Assembly: GCA_031216915.1 (NCBI GenBank)
Contig: CM062296.1
Span: 793,471,823 to 793,535,822, forward strand
Direction of reading: 5' to 3'
From: Pictodentalium vernedei
Taxonomy: Eukaryota; Mollusca; Scaphopoda; Dentaliida; Dentaliidae
DNA length: 64,000 nucleotides
In this document: piece by piece, positions 51,172 to 63,353 of the stretch
How positions within the stretch are numbered: the stretch's first letter is position 1
Layout of the letters: each line of letters begins with the position of its first letter
Program-made: the position numbers and the translations under genes
Notes under the pieces: model-generated
The model's input: only the letters and a program-made list of their open reading frames with translations
What the model was told of the DNA's origin: nothing
Databases searched by the model: none

Positions 51172-52480
51172 TATACTGTCATGTTAGGACCAGTCATCTC
51201 CTATTCTGGTATTTTTTTTTCCATTTTCGGCCAGTTAACACATGTCATGTTTCTAGTTGAGTTGATTTTGCTAACAAATGTTCATCCCATGTGGCTTGCT
51301 ACATTGTCCGGGGTATAGGAATACAGTTTTAGATTTCGGAAAATAGTCTGTTATTTACTGCACAAGACGGTGTTAATTCATGCATAGCATGATACAATAT
51401 CCCCAACTATTTTGCCTCTGTACAACAGTTGATACCTTCGTTCACCCGTGTGTTCATCTATGGTATCCTTGTCTTTCTCTGGCCATAGGCCACATGTGAC
51501 TAGTCAGTTCCTACTCCATAGCAAATCAACTTGGAAATCCTTCATCTTGTAGCGCACTCATGTCTCAATGAATCCATACCTGAGTTGATCTAATAAATCT
51601 AACGTAAGGTATCAAATTGCCATACCGGATCATATTTCGATAAGTTATTCGCTAAAACATTTCGACCACTCATCGACATCAAAGGTCATGTTTTGGCTCC
51701 CAGTGGTGGCTATATCTCTATATCCCTGGTAAAGTAGCATACCATGAGGGATGGGCATTAAGTGTCGGCAACATTAATCCTGACTTGGAACACACCACAT
51801 CTTAACTGGCCGAAAATGAAGAATACTACTTGTAGTCAAAAAATATTCCTGTACCTCGAATGACTGCAAACATACACTCACCCCTTCTAGTCCCATTTTG
51901 CCAATGTTCTATACTGGCAAGATAACATTGTATAATTAACAACGGGAACTAATGCATCCCGAGTTCATTCCAGCACTGCCCTTGCTGGCAGACGTGTCGC
52001 TATGGTGTTGAGATTGAACCAGAACTCCTCTAGAAATTTGATAGTTTTATTTTCTTAGAAAATAAATCTATCGAAAATGCCGGAAGTTGAGAATAGACTG
52101 TCACTTTAATTGGATTATCAAATGTCCAAGTATCCCCACTGCTGCATACTATCGAGTACCCTTGTTCATGTGTTGACAGGAATCTCTCATACCATGTTCA
52201 TTTGACCATTGCATTCCCGAGAAACATTCAACACTAATTTATCTACGGACGGACGATCATACTGACAGTCAGACACACAGACGCACACATCGACGGAAAT
52301 TCTGATCCCATTATCCATTAATCTTCCCCCCAACTTGTTCCAAGGGCTTCACTCCATCATTCACATCAATTACAGCACATGTATGGTGTTAGGTTTGGAG
52401 CTTCAGTTGTGCGATCGGCGAAAATAGCTTTTTTTCGATCCGCTTGGCGGCCATTTTGGATTTCGCTGCTAGTGGTGGCT
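51172..52480. other. non-coding 3' region of the Academ-like transposon
   Basis: No ORF with recognisable content. It may include the transcript 3' end and internal transposase-binding sites, but no clear signal is visible. Confidence 0.5.
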
Positions 52481-52601
52481 AGAGGATGGTGCCAACTTGT
52501 AGCCGATCGATTTTGAAATCTCTGATGCCTACCCTTACATCATGCCAAATTTCAGGAAGGTATCACCAAGTGCACAATTCTAGCGAATTCCTCCCCCGCT
52601 A

Positions 52602-52770
52602 TACTGAGTTTATTGAAGTTTTTTCTTGTTGAATTTGTCTTGTAAATTTAGCGTGTAGTTTTTGTCTTTGTGCAATAAGGTGTTTTAATCACGATAAACT
52701 GTTAATTCTTCTGAATTCATTTTTGTTTTTGTCTTTCTCTTAGCTCACCTAGCTGAATGTTTTGCAGTAC
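52602..52770. repeat. R2 repeat copy 2, continuation after transposon
   Basis: 'TACTGAGTTTATTGAAG' to about 'TTTTGCAGT' matches 5120-5290, closing the empty-site comparison for the Academ-like element. Confidence 0.75.
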
Positions 52771-52924
52771 GTCAGCCTCCCCGGGAAGTGAAGTAGCGCT
52801 GGTTTACTCTGGTAAACAAGCTCTGTTTTACTGGTGAAATAGGACCCAGTTACCAATGCTTCAGGTGGAAGTCCTCTAAAATGGGCAACATGGGTATAAA
52901 CGGTTGACTAAACTTGACTGTATC

Positions 52925-53005
52925 CCCATGTTATGGTTATGATTAGCCATTGTGCAGAATTATGTGTCCTAAAACACCAATAAATAAACAAATAAATATT
53001 GTGCC
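52925..53005 (+). repeat. SINE S1 tail fragment
   Basis: 'GATTAGCCATTGTGCA' followed by '...ACACCAATAAATAAACAAATAAA' corresponds to the 3' end of the S1 SINEs at 12285-12345 and 62420-62470. The rest is missing. Confidence 0.65.
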
Positions 53006-53126
53006 AGCATAGTGGTCAATTGTCCCCGATGCACGCAATATAGTTGAGGGCCTCCCTGTCGAATCAAACATTGCAAGAGATAAATAAGTAAACAAGGCAG
53101 GGATGCCGGAGCGAATTTCGGATTGG

Positions 53127-53370
53127 GGGGGGGGGGGGGGGGGGGGGGGGGTAAGGGCATGACGGGCCGACCCCAGTTTATTAACACTCAGTATACAAAC
53201 CACGAATACTATTCTCGATTGAGTCTCGATTAATAGAATTCGTGGTTTGTATACTGAGTCTTAATAAACTCAATTTTTGACAGGATGTGAAAAATATACG
53301 CAGTTCGCGTTTGATAAGATTATGCCCCACCCCCCCCCCCCCCCCCCCCCACACACACACAGGCGGCATG
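53127..53370. repeat. poly-G/poly-C tracts flanking a hairpin
   Basis: Poly-G 53127-53151 and poly-C 53331-53350 followed by (CA)n, with an inverted repeat at about 53180-53265 between them ('CTCAGTATACAAACCACGAAT' against its inverse). No gene. Confidence 0.65.
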
Positions 53371-54377
53371 TGTGAGGGGCAGACTCTTAGCAAACGCGAC
53401 TGGCGACTTTTACTTGATAACCCGCACATTCATTCAAGGGACGAACAAAGAATGACTAATGATCATGTCCTTTTGGATTATCCCCCCTTAACCGTTACAC
53501 AAGACAGTGACTGACATTTCTCGCGGAAACTGGATACAAGAATGTCGTCGAAACATATTTAGGGTTGGTCGTTTATCAGACAGAGCAGCCCCATCCAATG
53601 AAAAAGATATGGTTGGGGGAGATAAAGCCCCCCCCCCCCTACCCCCACCCCACATCCCACCCCCACCCCACCCCCGGCTCCGGCGTCCCTGCAAGGTCTA
53701 TGCAAAGCGTGGCCCACTGTCCCGGCGCGTAGGCATGTTCGAAGTAGCCTTAAAGCTATTGTGGGACAGAAAAAATTTCTGAGTCGAAAGAGTGAAAACA
53801 GAAAAATTGTCTCAGTCAAAAGAGTGAAAAAGTGCCATAACTCTGGGAAAAACTATTGGACGGAACTCGTTCCTTTTGCATATCCGTTCCCCCATTCGCG
53901 TCTATCAGCATACCAAAGGAGATCCAAATCCGACCGATGGCTTTGACATTACAATGCAAAACGTTTGTACAGACAGACGGACGAAAGGCTTCACTAGATA
54001 CCCCTGAATCATCCTCTGATACTATGGGTTCGATATTCGGTGAATTTCGTCAATTTTTATGAGAGTTACGCTCCCCTTTCCCTAATTCCTGGTGGAAATT
54101 AATTATCTTGTGAGTACGATAACTTGAACAAATATCGAATTTTGATGAAATTTGGTATGTGCACTCACTTTGAGAATATCTCCTATGAGTTCGATATTCA
54201 GTAACTTTGGTCATTTTTGTGTGAGTTTTGCCCCTTTTTCAAAATTCTCGTTGTTTGGAACTCAATGATCTTGTTAAAGAGATAACAAATATTATCGGAT
54301 TTTTATGAAACAAACTCGGTATGGGCATTCATTATGAGAATATCTCGGGTGAGTTCGATATTCGGTAAATTTCGTCC
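53371..54377. repeat. unclassified repeats with ~170 bp tandem units
   Basis: From about 54020 two to three units share 'GAGTTCGATATTC(G/A)GT(G/A)A' and 'GATGAAATTTGGTATG(T/G)GCA(C)TCA'. 53371-54020 has another poly-C tract (53630-53680) and no recognisable gene. Confidence 0.5.
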
Positions 54378-54655
54378 ATTTTAGCTCAACTTTGACGTAG
54401 TCAAATTTGAGGTTTTGTCATGGCCCGTCGTCCATATGGACGTCTGTCCGTCCGTAAACAATTCAATGCGGCTCGGGTTAGAGGCCGTATTTATGAACCG
54501 ACCTTTACAAAACTTCTTGGGTACCTTTGTTTTATCACCGTGGGACGAAAACGAGTGTTTTTGGGTGCGGTCCGAAATTCAAGATGGCCACTGGCAGCCA
54601 TTTTGTACCGAAATTAGAGCAATCAGTTTTCTGCACAGTTCGTCTCTATGAAAGT
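54378..54655. repeat. R3 repeat fragment
   Basis: 'AGCTCAACTTTGACGTAGTCAAATTTGAG' and 'GAGGCCGTATTTATGAACCGACC' match the head and first unit of the insertion at 34269-36107. Confidence 0.75.
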
Positions 54656-54839
54656 TCTGTTATGGTACAACTTGAACAATAGTCAACAGATTTCTGTTCT
54701 TTTTGGTATATGTCTCAAAAGCAACAATGTCTACGGCAACTTGGATGACCGCCAATATCTGATGAAAATTATGGGTGTTATTGTCGTGTGGTTAAAAAAT
54801 ATCGCGTAAAGCTTGTTTATTGCATAACTTTAACAATAA

Positions 54840-55290
54840 TAACCAGATTTCAATTTTTTGCATATGTCTCGTTTCCTCTGTGTCTTCATAAAGTTCGATG
54901 ACTCCCCGCCCAGGTCACTCAAGATAATTGCCTCAGGGTTCAATACGAAGTATGAAGTTTCCCCAAGATAAGAAACCCATCTTGAAACCAAATCTTCAAT
55001 TTTTTCTGATTTTTCGAGGGTACTACAATAATAGTAATAATATGGTGGAATCCTTGCACGCGACAGAACTATTACCTCAGCCATTAATTTTAAGTCGATG
55101 ATTGGCTATCCAGTCACGAACATTGTCCACACAATCTTCCATCGCAACAACTGAACAACATGTGTCAGATTCATCTGAGGGGTTTAGCGACAATTATAGA
55201 GTGTCGTCTGCATACAGATGGAAAGGAATATTCATCTTCCTCAACAGTTTTCCCAAACATGCTGCGTATAAGATAAACACTAAAACAATT
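54840..55290 (-). pseudogene. reverse transcriptase fragment of a CR1/L2-like non-LTR element
   Basis: On the minus strand 'LLRKMNIPFHLYADDTL' (about 55195-55245) is the catalytic YADD region of non-LTR reverse transcriptases. It is followed by 'VVAMEDCVDNVRDWI' and 'EVIVLSRARIPP', the usual thumb-side context. Stops separate these pieces and nothing of the endonuclease or the 5' RT is present. It is a short dead fragment. Confidence 0.65.
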
Positions 55291-56430
55291 CCGTGTCTCG
55301 ATTGGACACATTTCCGCTTAAAGGAACAGTAGGGGTCACAGGTTTTGATCCGAAAGTATAAATTTGGCCATAAAAATGCACGCAACAGATATGTAGTCAA
55401 GAAAAGTGTTCGGGTACTCCAGTTTTTGTACTGATTTGGTGGGAATTAGTGGAGTAAGAAAAAGGTGGCATTATACTTTTTGCTGTTCTGTCGCATATCG
55501 TTGATCAGAATTACAGCACAAAAGGCGCTCTCATTGACAATTAATTTTTGTGATATTTGAACACCCGAATAAATACCAACATTTTTTTTAAAATCCATGC
55601 ATTCAAACAATTGCTTGTGTTACTTCGGTTGCAGCGTGTACTTATAAGGCATTGTATTTATCTGTAGAGTTGATAGGGTTAAAGGGCTTTCTTGATCGAT
55701 TAATCACATGGATTAACCTTGGTTAACCGATTAATCACTTGCCCTAATAGGTGGCTGAAAAACTGCCACACCGTTGATGATGTACAGCATCAACCCGCTA
55801 CCCAACGTAACGAACAAACCGACCAGAGCTATATAAACAAATCTCCATTCAAATTTTATGTTTTCAATTTTTGTCTCAAAAACACAGCACATGACCCTCA
55901 TTGGAACGAGCTCGCGGAGCTCGTTCCAATGAGGGTCATAAGCTATGTTGTTGAGACAAAGATTGAAAATTTTTAGTAATTCAAGAATTTATGTTTCAAG
56001 TATCGTCTGCGACCCACACTGGGTAAAGGGTTAAGAATGACCATTTGCAGCTACTGATACAGTATAATTATCATGCAAGTGAACACGTATGTCAGCACGT
56101 AACTTGCATACTTTACTCTGTCTCATATAACTGATGTGAGTCATTGTGACAATGTTTGTCTGTTTTGGAGCAAGTTTGTTCCTTTGTTAACCCATGTAAT
56201 ACAGTAGTTCAAAAGTAACAGTTAATCGGTCAATTATTTTATTGATCGATCAAGACGTTGATCATTGATTAATCGATTAATCGGTTAACCGTTTCAGCTC
56301 TATTTATCTGTTTTGTTGTATTAATAACATTTTGAAATGATAACCTAATACTGTTCCTTTCAGGGACCTTTCCAAGGACCAGTGTCGACCCAGGTTCTGT
56401 TGCCTGAAAATACATTATAAAAATTGTTAG
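55291..56430. other. unclassified sequence with one long palindrome
   Basis: No gene is recognised. A palindrome at about 55857-55985 has ~60-base arms meeting at 'GAGCTCGCGGAGCTC'. ATTAATCGATC-rich stretches occur at 55690-55740 and 56225-56305. Confidence 0.5.
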
Positions 56431-56433
56431 CCA

Positions 56434-57440
56434 TACTAGCGGAAAAAAGAAACAAAAGTATTTTTCTGTGGTAAATATTTCAAATGTGTTATGGATGGTT
56501 ATTTCATTGTTTGGATTTTGATGTTATTTTTTTCATTACTGATTCAATTTTGACGAGTTTTGTTGTCTTAACACAGGCGGCATTTGCATGGATAACGCTT
56601 AAACGTGCGTACCCTACGCCATTTCCTGATCAAAATCAATACCGGGTGTGCCCACCACAGGAATCAGTCATTGCTCTAACTCTCCTTACCTTTGACCCCG
56701 TCATGTTGTTTATGGTCCTTTGTAGGAGTTATTCCACCTCCGAAGAAGGGCCTGCGTCAGCTGGGCGACGTTGTTTGGGACGCTGACGCGCTTCTAACGC
56801 ATGCGTCAGAATATCGCTCACCTCGACGTCGATAGCAACGTTGTCCATCTGACCTATAAAGACTCGTCAGTGAATAACACACATCTCCAGTAGGCCAAGT
56901 GAAACTGATTTGGTGCATGTGCCCGCGTCCATTGCAACCGACGTTGACGTCGCCTGGATGCGAGTTGCGGACCAACGCAGGGACGTCGTGGCCTTAAACT
57001 GAACTCCCACAACCTATTCCTAACTGTTGTTCGACACACTTGGCACCATGAGTACCTACAATCTGATTTGGCGTCTCCGTCGCTGTCTGAAATCGGTTAC
57101 GGAGGCGTATGCCTCAATCTTGACGTGGCGACGTAATGTGTGGACGTCCGCTCCTGGGACGGTCAGCTAATCTTCCTGTGGCTCTGAGACACCCAACAAA
57201 ACGAGCTATTGGTGACTTGTGGCCCCCAAATTGCTGTTTGACGAGAAGTTGCGATTGGCCCTGCATAATTAGAGCAATAGCCCTACCCCTATCAACTTCG
57301 GACATTCGCGGCCTTTTGTTTTTTAATCGAGTTGAAATAAAATGTTGTGCAATCGATGTGTACTGTTCAAAACTTCGATTTGGCATGATTTTCAATCCCA
57401 TAGAACGTGGAAGTGCCCCAGATACACGCTGTTGAAAGCA
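56434..57440 (-). pseudogene. Tc1-like transposon, copy 1 (internally deleted)
   Basis: The left end 'CTAGCGGAAAAAAGAAACA' matches copy 2 at 59474. Minus-strand pieces of transposase: helix-turn-helix region 'MSEVDRGRAIALIMQGQSQ' near 57300 and 'LRATGRLADRPRSGRP' near 57170. 'RRRQRRLQWTRAHAPNQFH' and 'VLFTDES' (first catalytic Asp) follow near 56860-56960. The C-terminal half with the other catalytic residues is missing. No right TIR was found. Confidence 0.8.
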
Positions 57441-59470
57441 TGCAGTGTCACACCAATTATCCAATTCAAGCTCTTGGTATTCACAAATTCCAACTACAAA
57501 TCAATATTTGGATGGATTTAACTAATTTTCAATCAATATTTGGAAAACTTTGATCACCTTTCAGTCTGAAAACTCCATATTTTAACCAAATTCTAGACAT
57601 TTTGGGAAAAAATCCCCTAGCGCCTTGTCAATTTTTTTTTCCAATTTAGGTCTTCGATGTTCCAATTATTGAACATTGATGAATAATGGAGGTGGGGTGG
57701 GGTAGATGGAGAGCCCCCCACACACACACACCTGTCGCAACGTCCCTGGTGATTTCAAAATCTAGCCGTTGGCATTGAAAGTCTAACGAGGAGTAACTGC
57801 CTGGGTCAACTGACGTTCAGCAAAAGTCAATCACAAGTCTTACTGAGACCATACAATCCATTGAATAAAAATCGGGCAAGGGAAGAATAAGCGGGTGTCA
57901 AACACCTGTATTCGCGTGGGAGTAGTGACATGGGGTTGTTTAGCCCCGCCGTTAAAAATATTGGGGTACGAGCTAACAAGGAGGGTCGGAATCCAGGCAG
58001 GGGCCAAACTCTGCTCGAAGGGCAGAGTTGGGACCGCACTATGATTTTCTTTCCTGCCGAGTGAACTCGAAATATAGGTTCGTTCTTCGTTAGGTGTGAT
58101 TCCGAATCACTTCAGGCTGCCGAAAGGAAACAACGATTAAAGTAACAACGATTCTTTTATTTACATTTAAAATAAACTCATTCCTTATTCAACACATTTA
58201 ACAAATTGATGAATGCAAATCAAAGACTTATCACAGGGGTTAAATAGTTTTTCATCAATTCATTCTATCCATAGCCCTGTACTGACGCTATAGCACACTC
58301 TCAAAATGTCACTGTCGCGGGCTCGCAACAGGAGCTTACACCGAGTCTTATTCTTTTGCGTCTGTGCACGTTTACAGCTCTGACTGCTGGGGGACCCCCG
58401 ACTAGCAATGTTAATTACCTTATGGCAACCTAGTTCTGATTTGGATTCGGTTTATACACTCAGTCGGCTAGTTCAGCATGTCTGCGTCACATACCTTATA
58501 CATGTATCCTTTAATAGAACTCTCCTTGAATGTTCCTGTCCTTTTGAAATACACACAGTTCATGCAGAACTCACAACTTCAAAATGCGCTTTCGAGCTAG
58601 CGCAAATTGTCACTGCCGATATTCAATACACTGATACTAAAACAGGCTACTACGCGATCAACCTATGCGTTCCTAAGGGTTAATACCACAATACAATAAC
58701 CTACACTTTGAGACAGATGCGAGTCGACCCTCTAAACTTAGCCTTCACTTAGGTTCGTGATCTATTCTCTAAATTCGGGATTTTATCCCTCCTACGTCCA
58801 CCTAATCTGACAATAGCGGCGTACAACGGTGCTTCGTGGATTGCCCAGCAATTCCACTCGCACATGACACTATATTACGTCTCCTATTCGGCCGAACCCT
58901 AGTCTCACTGGACTAGCATGTTCTCCACACTTTTATATCATATCCTAACAACATTTCAAGATGCCAAAAAATGGCACGCGAAATTTCTGAAGGTAGAATC
59001 ACCGCGCGCCAATGCATATGGTATCAAGCGTATCCCGAGAAATAATATATTTGAAAGCCGTGATGATTAAAGTCAATCTATCAGTGCTTGTCTTCGCGAG
59101 ATTAACGAGCATGGGGATATTTTATTCTGATTAGTAATATGCCAGAGAAGTATCCCACTGTGAATCGCCTAAAGGCTAATTATCTAATTAAAACGTGTGC
59201 TTACTACACAAAGAGAAGAAATATGTACATATATCTGAACTTGAAAGTAGGGGACGGGGCCTCCTCCCTTTTAGACTGGCTTTGCCCTGACAGCGGGCTC
59301 GTAGGTTTCAACTATGAAATTAGTAAGGACTTCTTTTCATAGTTCAGCATAAAAGTATCTGTTTTCGTCCATCATATTTTTTATACAGTTAGCAAACTTT
59401 TAATTAATATCTCTTTCTCTTTTGAAACAATAGTTGGTCATATTTAGAGAAACTAAACAGCTTACTCTCA
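57441..59470. other. unclassified intergenic sequence
   Basis: I see no convincing gene or known element. A (CA)n run is at 57719-57731. The ORF at 58408-58683 has no recognisable domain. Confidence 0.4.
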
Positions 59471-59473
59471 TAT

Positions 59474-60730
59474 ACTAGCGGAAAAAAGAAACACAAGTTA
59501 TTTTCTGTGATAAATATTTCAAATGTGTTATGGATGGTTATTTCATTGTTTGGATTGTGATGTTATTTCTTCATTACTGATTCAGTTGTGTCTTAACACA
59601 GACGGCGTTTGCCTGGATAACGTTCAAAACGTTGGTACCCTACGCCATTTCCTGATCAAAATCAATAGCGGGTGTGCCAATCCCGGGCTTCAGACGCTGC
59701 TCTAACTCTCTCCTTACCACTGACCCCGTCGAGTTTATGGTCCTTTGTGGGATATCATTCCACTCTGAAGAAGGGTCTGCGTGAGCTGAAGGACGTTGTT
59801 TGGGACGTCGACGCGCTTCTTGGCCGTCTGCCAAGCTCGTCTCACAAATGCTTAATCGGAGACAAAGATGGACTGTATGGTGGCCAATCGACAACTGGGA
59901 CATTGTTTTGGTAGAGGAAGTCACGACAAACTCCAGCAGCTTGCGACCTCGCATTATCCTGCTGCAACGTAAGGTTACAGGCATGGATAGGTGGAAGGGC
60001 GGGAGACATGAGGACCTGATCCCGATATCTTACGACTATAAGAAACCCTGGATGACCATGAGAGGTGTTTTCACTCAATGAGAATCTGTCGTTTTCCTTA
60101 GCGCACGCGTCAGAATATCACCCACCTCGACGTCGATAGCAACGTTGTCGTCCATCTGACCTGTAAAGTGTGAACCGTGCCTCGTCAGTGAATAACACGC
60201 GTCTCCAATGGGCCAAGTGAAACCAATTTGGTACATGTACCCGCAGCCATTGCAATCGACGTTGACGTCGCCTGGGTGTAAGCTGCGGACCAACGTAGTG
60301 TCGTCGTAGCCTTAAATTGAATTCCCGCAACCGATTCTTAATTGTTCTTGGACATACTCGGCCCCCATGAGTTGCCTACAACCTGACTCTCCGTATCCTT
60401 CGCCGTCTGAAATCGGTTACGGGGGTGATAGAGATGTATGCCTCTGTCTTGACGTGGCAACGTAACGCATGGACGTCCGTTCCTGGGAGGGTCAGCTAAT
60501 CTTCCTGTGGCTCTGAGACGCCAAACTATACGAGCTATCGGTGACTCATGGACCCCAAATTGCAGGGTGACGAGACGTTGCGAGTGGCCCTGCAAAAGTA
60601 GTGCAATAGCCCTACCCCTATCAATTTCGGACATTCCCAGAATTTTGCTTTTCAGTCGAGCTGAAATGAAATGTTGTGCAATCGATATGTACTGTACAAA
60701 AACTGAACTTTTCTTTCTTGCGTCAGTATA
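59474..60730 (-). pseudogene. Tc1-like transposon, copy 2 (near full length, dead)
   Basis: Left TIR 'CTAGCGGAAAAAAGAAACA' at 59474; degraded right TIR 'TTTCTTTCTTGCGTCAG' at about 60712-60728, both next to TA. Transposase pieces on the minus strand, in order: 'MSEIDRGRAIALLLQGHSQ' near 60620, 'LRATGRLADPPRNGRP' near 60500 and 'VLFTDEARFTLYRSDGR' near 60170. Then come 'LTLQQDNARSQAA' (second Asp) near 59950 and 'VDWPPYSPSLSPIKHL' near 59860, where the third acidic position (usually SPIEH) is Lys. Frameshifts separate the pieces. Confidence 0.85.
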
Positions 60731-61526
60731 TTTTGCTTCCTTTTGTGGCAAAAAAAATGCAATTCTGTTTGCACGGAAACAATACATTGCTCGACAAAAT
60801 CATAAAAATATAAGAGTTATGCCCCTTATACTGATTCCAGAATTCGAAACTGATAACACTGAGTGCACAAAAATTACGAATAAAAAAGATATTCAACTCC
60901 TAAAATCGCGGACAGTATTGCCCCTTCTGTTGTCTTTCCAAGACAGCTTGCCATATGGTTTATTTGAGCAATTTGATCCGTTTTGGTAGCTTGTAAATTG
61001 CATTTATAAACTATGAACAGCTGATGCTCACCAAGAAGCACAAATCAACTATTGAAATAAGCAAAAAAAAAATGACGACGATTTTGACATCATGGTTACA
61101 ATACAGTGCTTTTTTCCATTGACGACAGTACTAATCTTTCCTCCTCTCCCCATCTCATCACGCTGATTTGGGCAAAAACAACCATCTATCCATTTAGTTT
61201 ATCATCTCATGAAAAAAAGCTACTGAAAAGAAATATAGGTCGCCATATGAATTTTGCCCTTAACTTTGGAGCTTCCTGTACCCCCGTCCAGTTTCGCACT
61301 GAATGCAATAGACATATTTTTACCTACTCCCACCCAATTTTAATCTTCTCTCACACATTTCACAAGACAATAGTCACCAATATTTTATATCTTTTCAAAA
61401 ACATGCACTTTAAAATTTTATTCACACTTACAAGGTCAGTTCATTTTCCACCAATCGAATAATTCCAGGAACTTTTATTCTCCATTAAAGGCACTGTTTG
61501 CAGCAAAACACTACATTGTAACCAGA
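60731..61526. other. unclassified AT-rich sequence
   Basis: Nothing recognisable; ORFs at 60507-60989 and 61106-61462 have no conserved pattern. Confidence 0.4.
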
Positions 61527-61862
61527 TACGCGCGGTGGCTCAGTGGTTACGGCACTGTACTTGAAACCGGAAGGTCCACCCCGCCAGGGCCATCTGCGTT
61601 GTGTCTTTGAGCAAGGCACTTAACCCCGATTGCCCAGATGGGGTACGATGGTGCTGTGTATTAAAGCGTAATGCACGTCGATGGTGCACCTGTCTCCAGC
61701 CAATGCTAACCCTGCTTGTGCGGAGTTAGTACGTTGTGGAGACTGACAGTTGCTCGGTGGTTTTCTCCGGGTACTCCGGCTTCCTCCAACGGTCAAACTG
61801 TCCGACACGATGTGACCCTGGCTGTCGAAAGTGTCGTTAAACTCCAATAAATAAATAAATAT
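61527..61862 (+). mobile_element. SINE S1-related copy (divergent head)
   Basis: It shares 'GCGCGGTGGCTCAGT', 'GTCGATGGTGC', 'TGCTCGGTGGTTTTCTCCGGGTACTCCGGCTTCCTCC' blocks and an (AATA)n tail with the S1 SINEs, but the B-box region is altered. It probably represents another subfamily. No clear target duplication was found. Confidence 0.65.
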
Positions 61863-62105
61863 TTCATATATATTTTACCTGCGCAGAAACTCCACTCTTC
61901 AGGTGTTTTAGGTACCACGTCATGTGTTCCAAAATGATACTGCCACAGATTATACTGATTACAAAAACGAAATACACTACTCACATTTTGCTGAGGATCA
62001 CCCTCTTATCGCCGAAATATTTGTACATAAAATGTGAAGATCTACAGTTTTATGCGTGTTTGTTCAGTGGTGTTTAACCCTTTGAATACTGGTAGTATCT
62101 TCTAT

Positions 62106-62474
62106 ATGGGAGCGCGGTGGCTCAGTAGGTAGAGATGCAGGCTGCAAGCCGAGAGGTCCTCGGTTCGAATCCCACCTGCGGCAACCGCGTTGTGTCCTTG
62201 GGCAAGACACTTCATCTCCATTGCCCGTGTGGGGGCACGATGACGCCGTGTACTAAGGCGTACTGCACGTCGATGGTACGCATGTCTTCAACCAATCTAA
62301 CCCTGCCTGTGCTGCAGTGCGGAGTTACGATGTTGGGGAGCTGGCAGCTGCTCGTCGTTGCTCGGTGGTTCTCTCCGGGTACTCCGGCTTCCTCCACCCG
62401 TAAAACTGTCACGGTCATGATTAGCCATTGTGCATAAATATGTGACCTTAAACATCAATAAATAAATAAATAAA
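62106..62474 (+). mobile_element. tRNA-derived SINE S1, copy 2
   Basis: A-box 'TGGCTCAGTAGGTAGAG', perfect B-box 'GGTTCGAATCC', (AATA)n tail. A 13 bp target duplication TAGTATCTTCTAT lies at 62093-62105 and 62475-62487. Nearly identical to 11976-12357, so recently active. Confidence 0.92.
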
Positions 62475-62897
62475 TAGTATCTTCTATGTCGGTTCAATAG
62501 AAGCAGTTGCACACCGGGTATTCGGATACTCGGAACCGGAACGACAAAAAGAACGCGGAGCTGAAAATGTGTCGGGAGAAACAGGGGTGAGTACACTTTC
62601 TGCTGAGAAAAACATATTCAGAAAAAAACAATCTACCAGAATGTTCTTATGACTCAGTTGTGTATTGGTTAAGGTATGCTGTGGTAGAATATCAGCCGTG
62701 ACCAATGGCTATTAAATTGAGGAGATTATCATTTCCATCGTCCCTTGACCGATTTCTGATGAAATATGCAGAATAATCGCCTGTCGCATGTTAAATTTAG
62801 CAATCCGCAGCAGTTTTATTAGCCAATTGTCTTCCTGAATGTCCAGTAAAACAACTGTGAAAGAGGTAACTTCAGGCAGTCAGCGGACTGATATATA

Positions 62898-63351
62898 CAC
62901 ACTAAAAACTAAAGTGTTAAAACTGACACTTTGAAGGTGTTAAACCCACTCTAACTCAAAGGATTTGATTTTAACACTCAAAGTGCAATGCTTTAAGCAC
63001 TTAGACATTACAATCGTCAGACATCTGAAACTTGAATGGATGGCACTTCCCATGTGTCTAGCATTGGTGGTTCTTCCAGAATTGTCCATACTTTGATTTG
63101 CTCTTGGTGGGTACATAATTAAAAGGACACAACGCAGATGACGCGGATCAGGCTCGAGAGTTCGAGCCTGATCCGCGTCATCTGCGTTGTTTCCTTTTAA
63201 GTGTCGCGACATTACGCTTGTCAAGTGGTATTATTGTAACACCAGTCAAGTTCTGGGATATCTACACTTGAACAAAGTGCTAGTTCAGCACTTAGTAAGT
63301 GTTAAATACAGCACTTCAAGTGTAGTTTTTAACACTTTAGTTTATAGCGTG
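62898..63351. mobile_element. MITE family M2, copy 2 (TA target)
   Basis: Ends 'CACACTAAAAACTAAAGTG' and its inverse, TA flanks at 62896-62897 and 63352-63353. Same internal palindrome around 'GATCAGGCTCGAGAGTTCGAGCCTGATC' near 63145-63175. Its sequence is in inverse orientation relative to 45279-45732. Confidence 0.8.
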
Positions 63352-63353
63352 TA

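Larger units (their letters stand above)
46044..52601 (+). mobile_element. 6.56 kb Academ-like DNA transposon, apparently complete
   Basis: Termini are TAGCGGGGGAGGAATTCG and its inverse, with TIR similarity extending ~120 bases. TAC flanks both ends (46041-46043, 52602-52604). The uninterrupted R2 copy reads GATGTACTGAG at this site, confirming precise insertion with a 3 bp duplication. It contains one large intact ORF (46567-51171) with XPG/FEN-like nuclease motifs, which together with the 3 bp duplication suggests the Academ superfamily. The leader (46170-46566) has a strong hairpin; the 3' part (51172-52480) is non-coding. Confidence 0.8.

Noticed and set aside
62135-62437. 100-codon ORF repeated at 12003-12305
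   Set aside because: Both lie in the SINE body; conservation reflects recent SINE copying.
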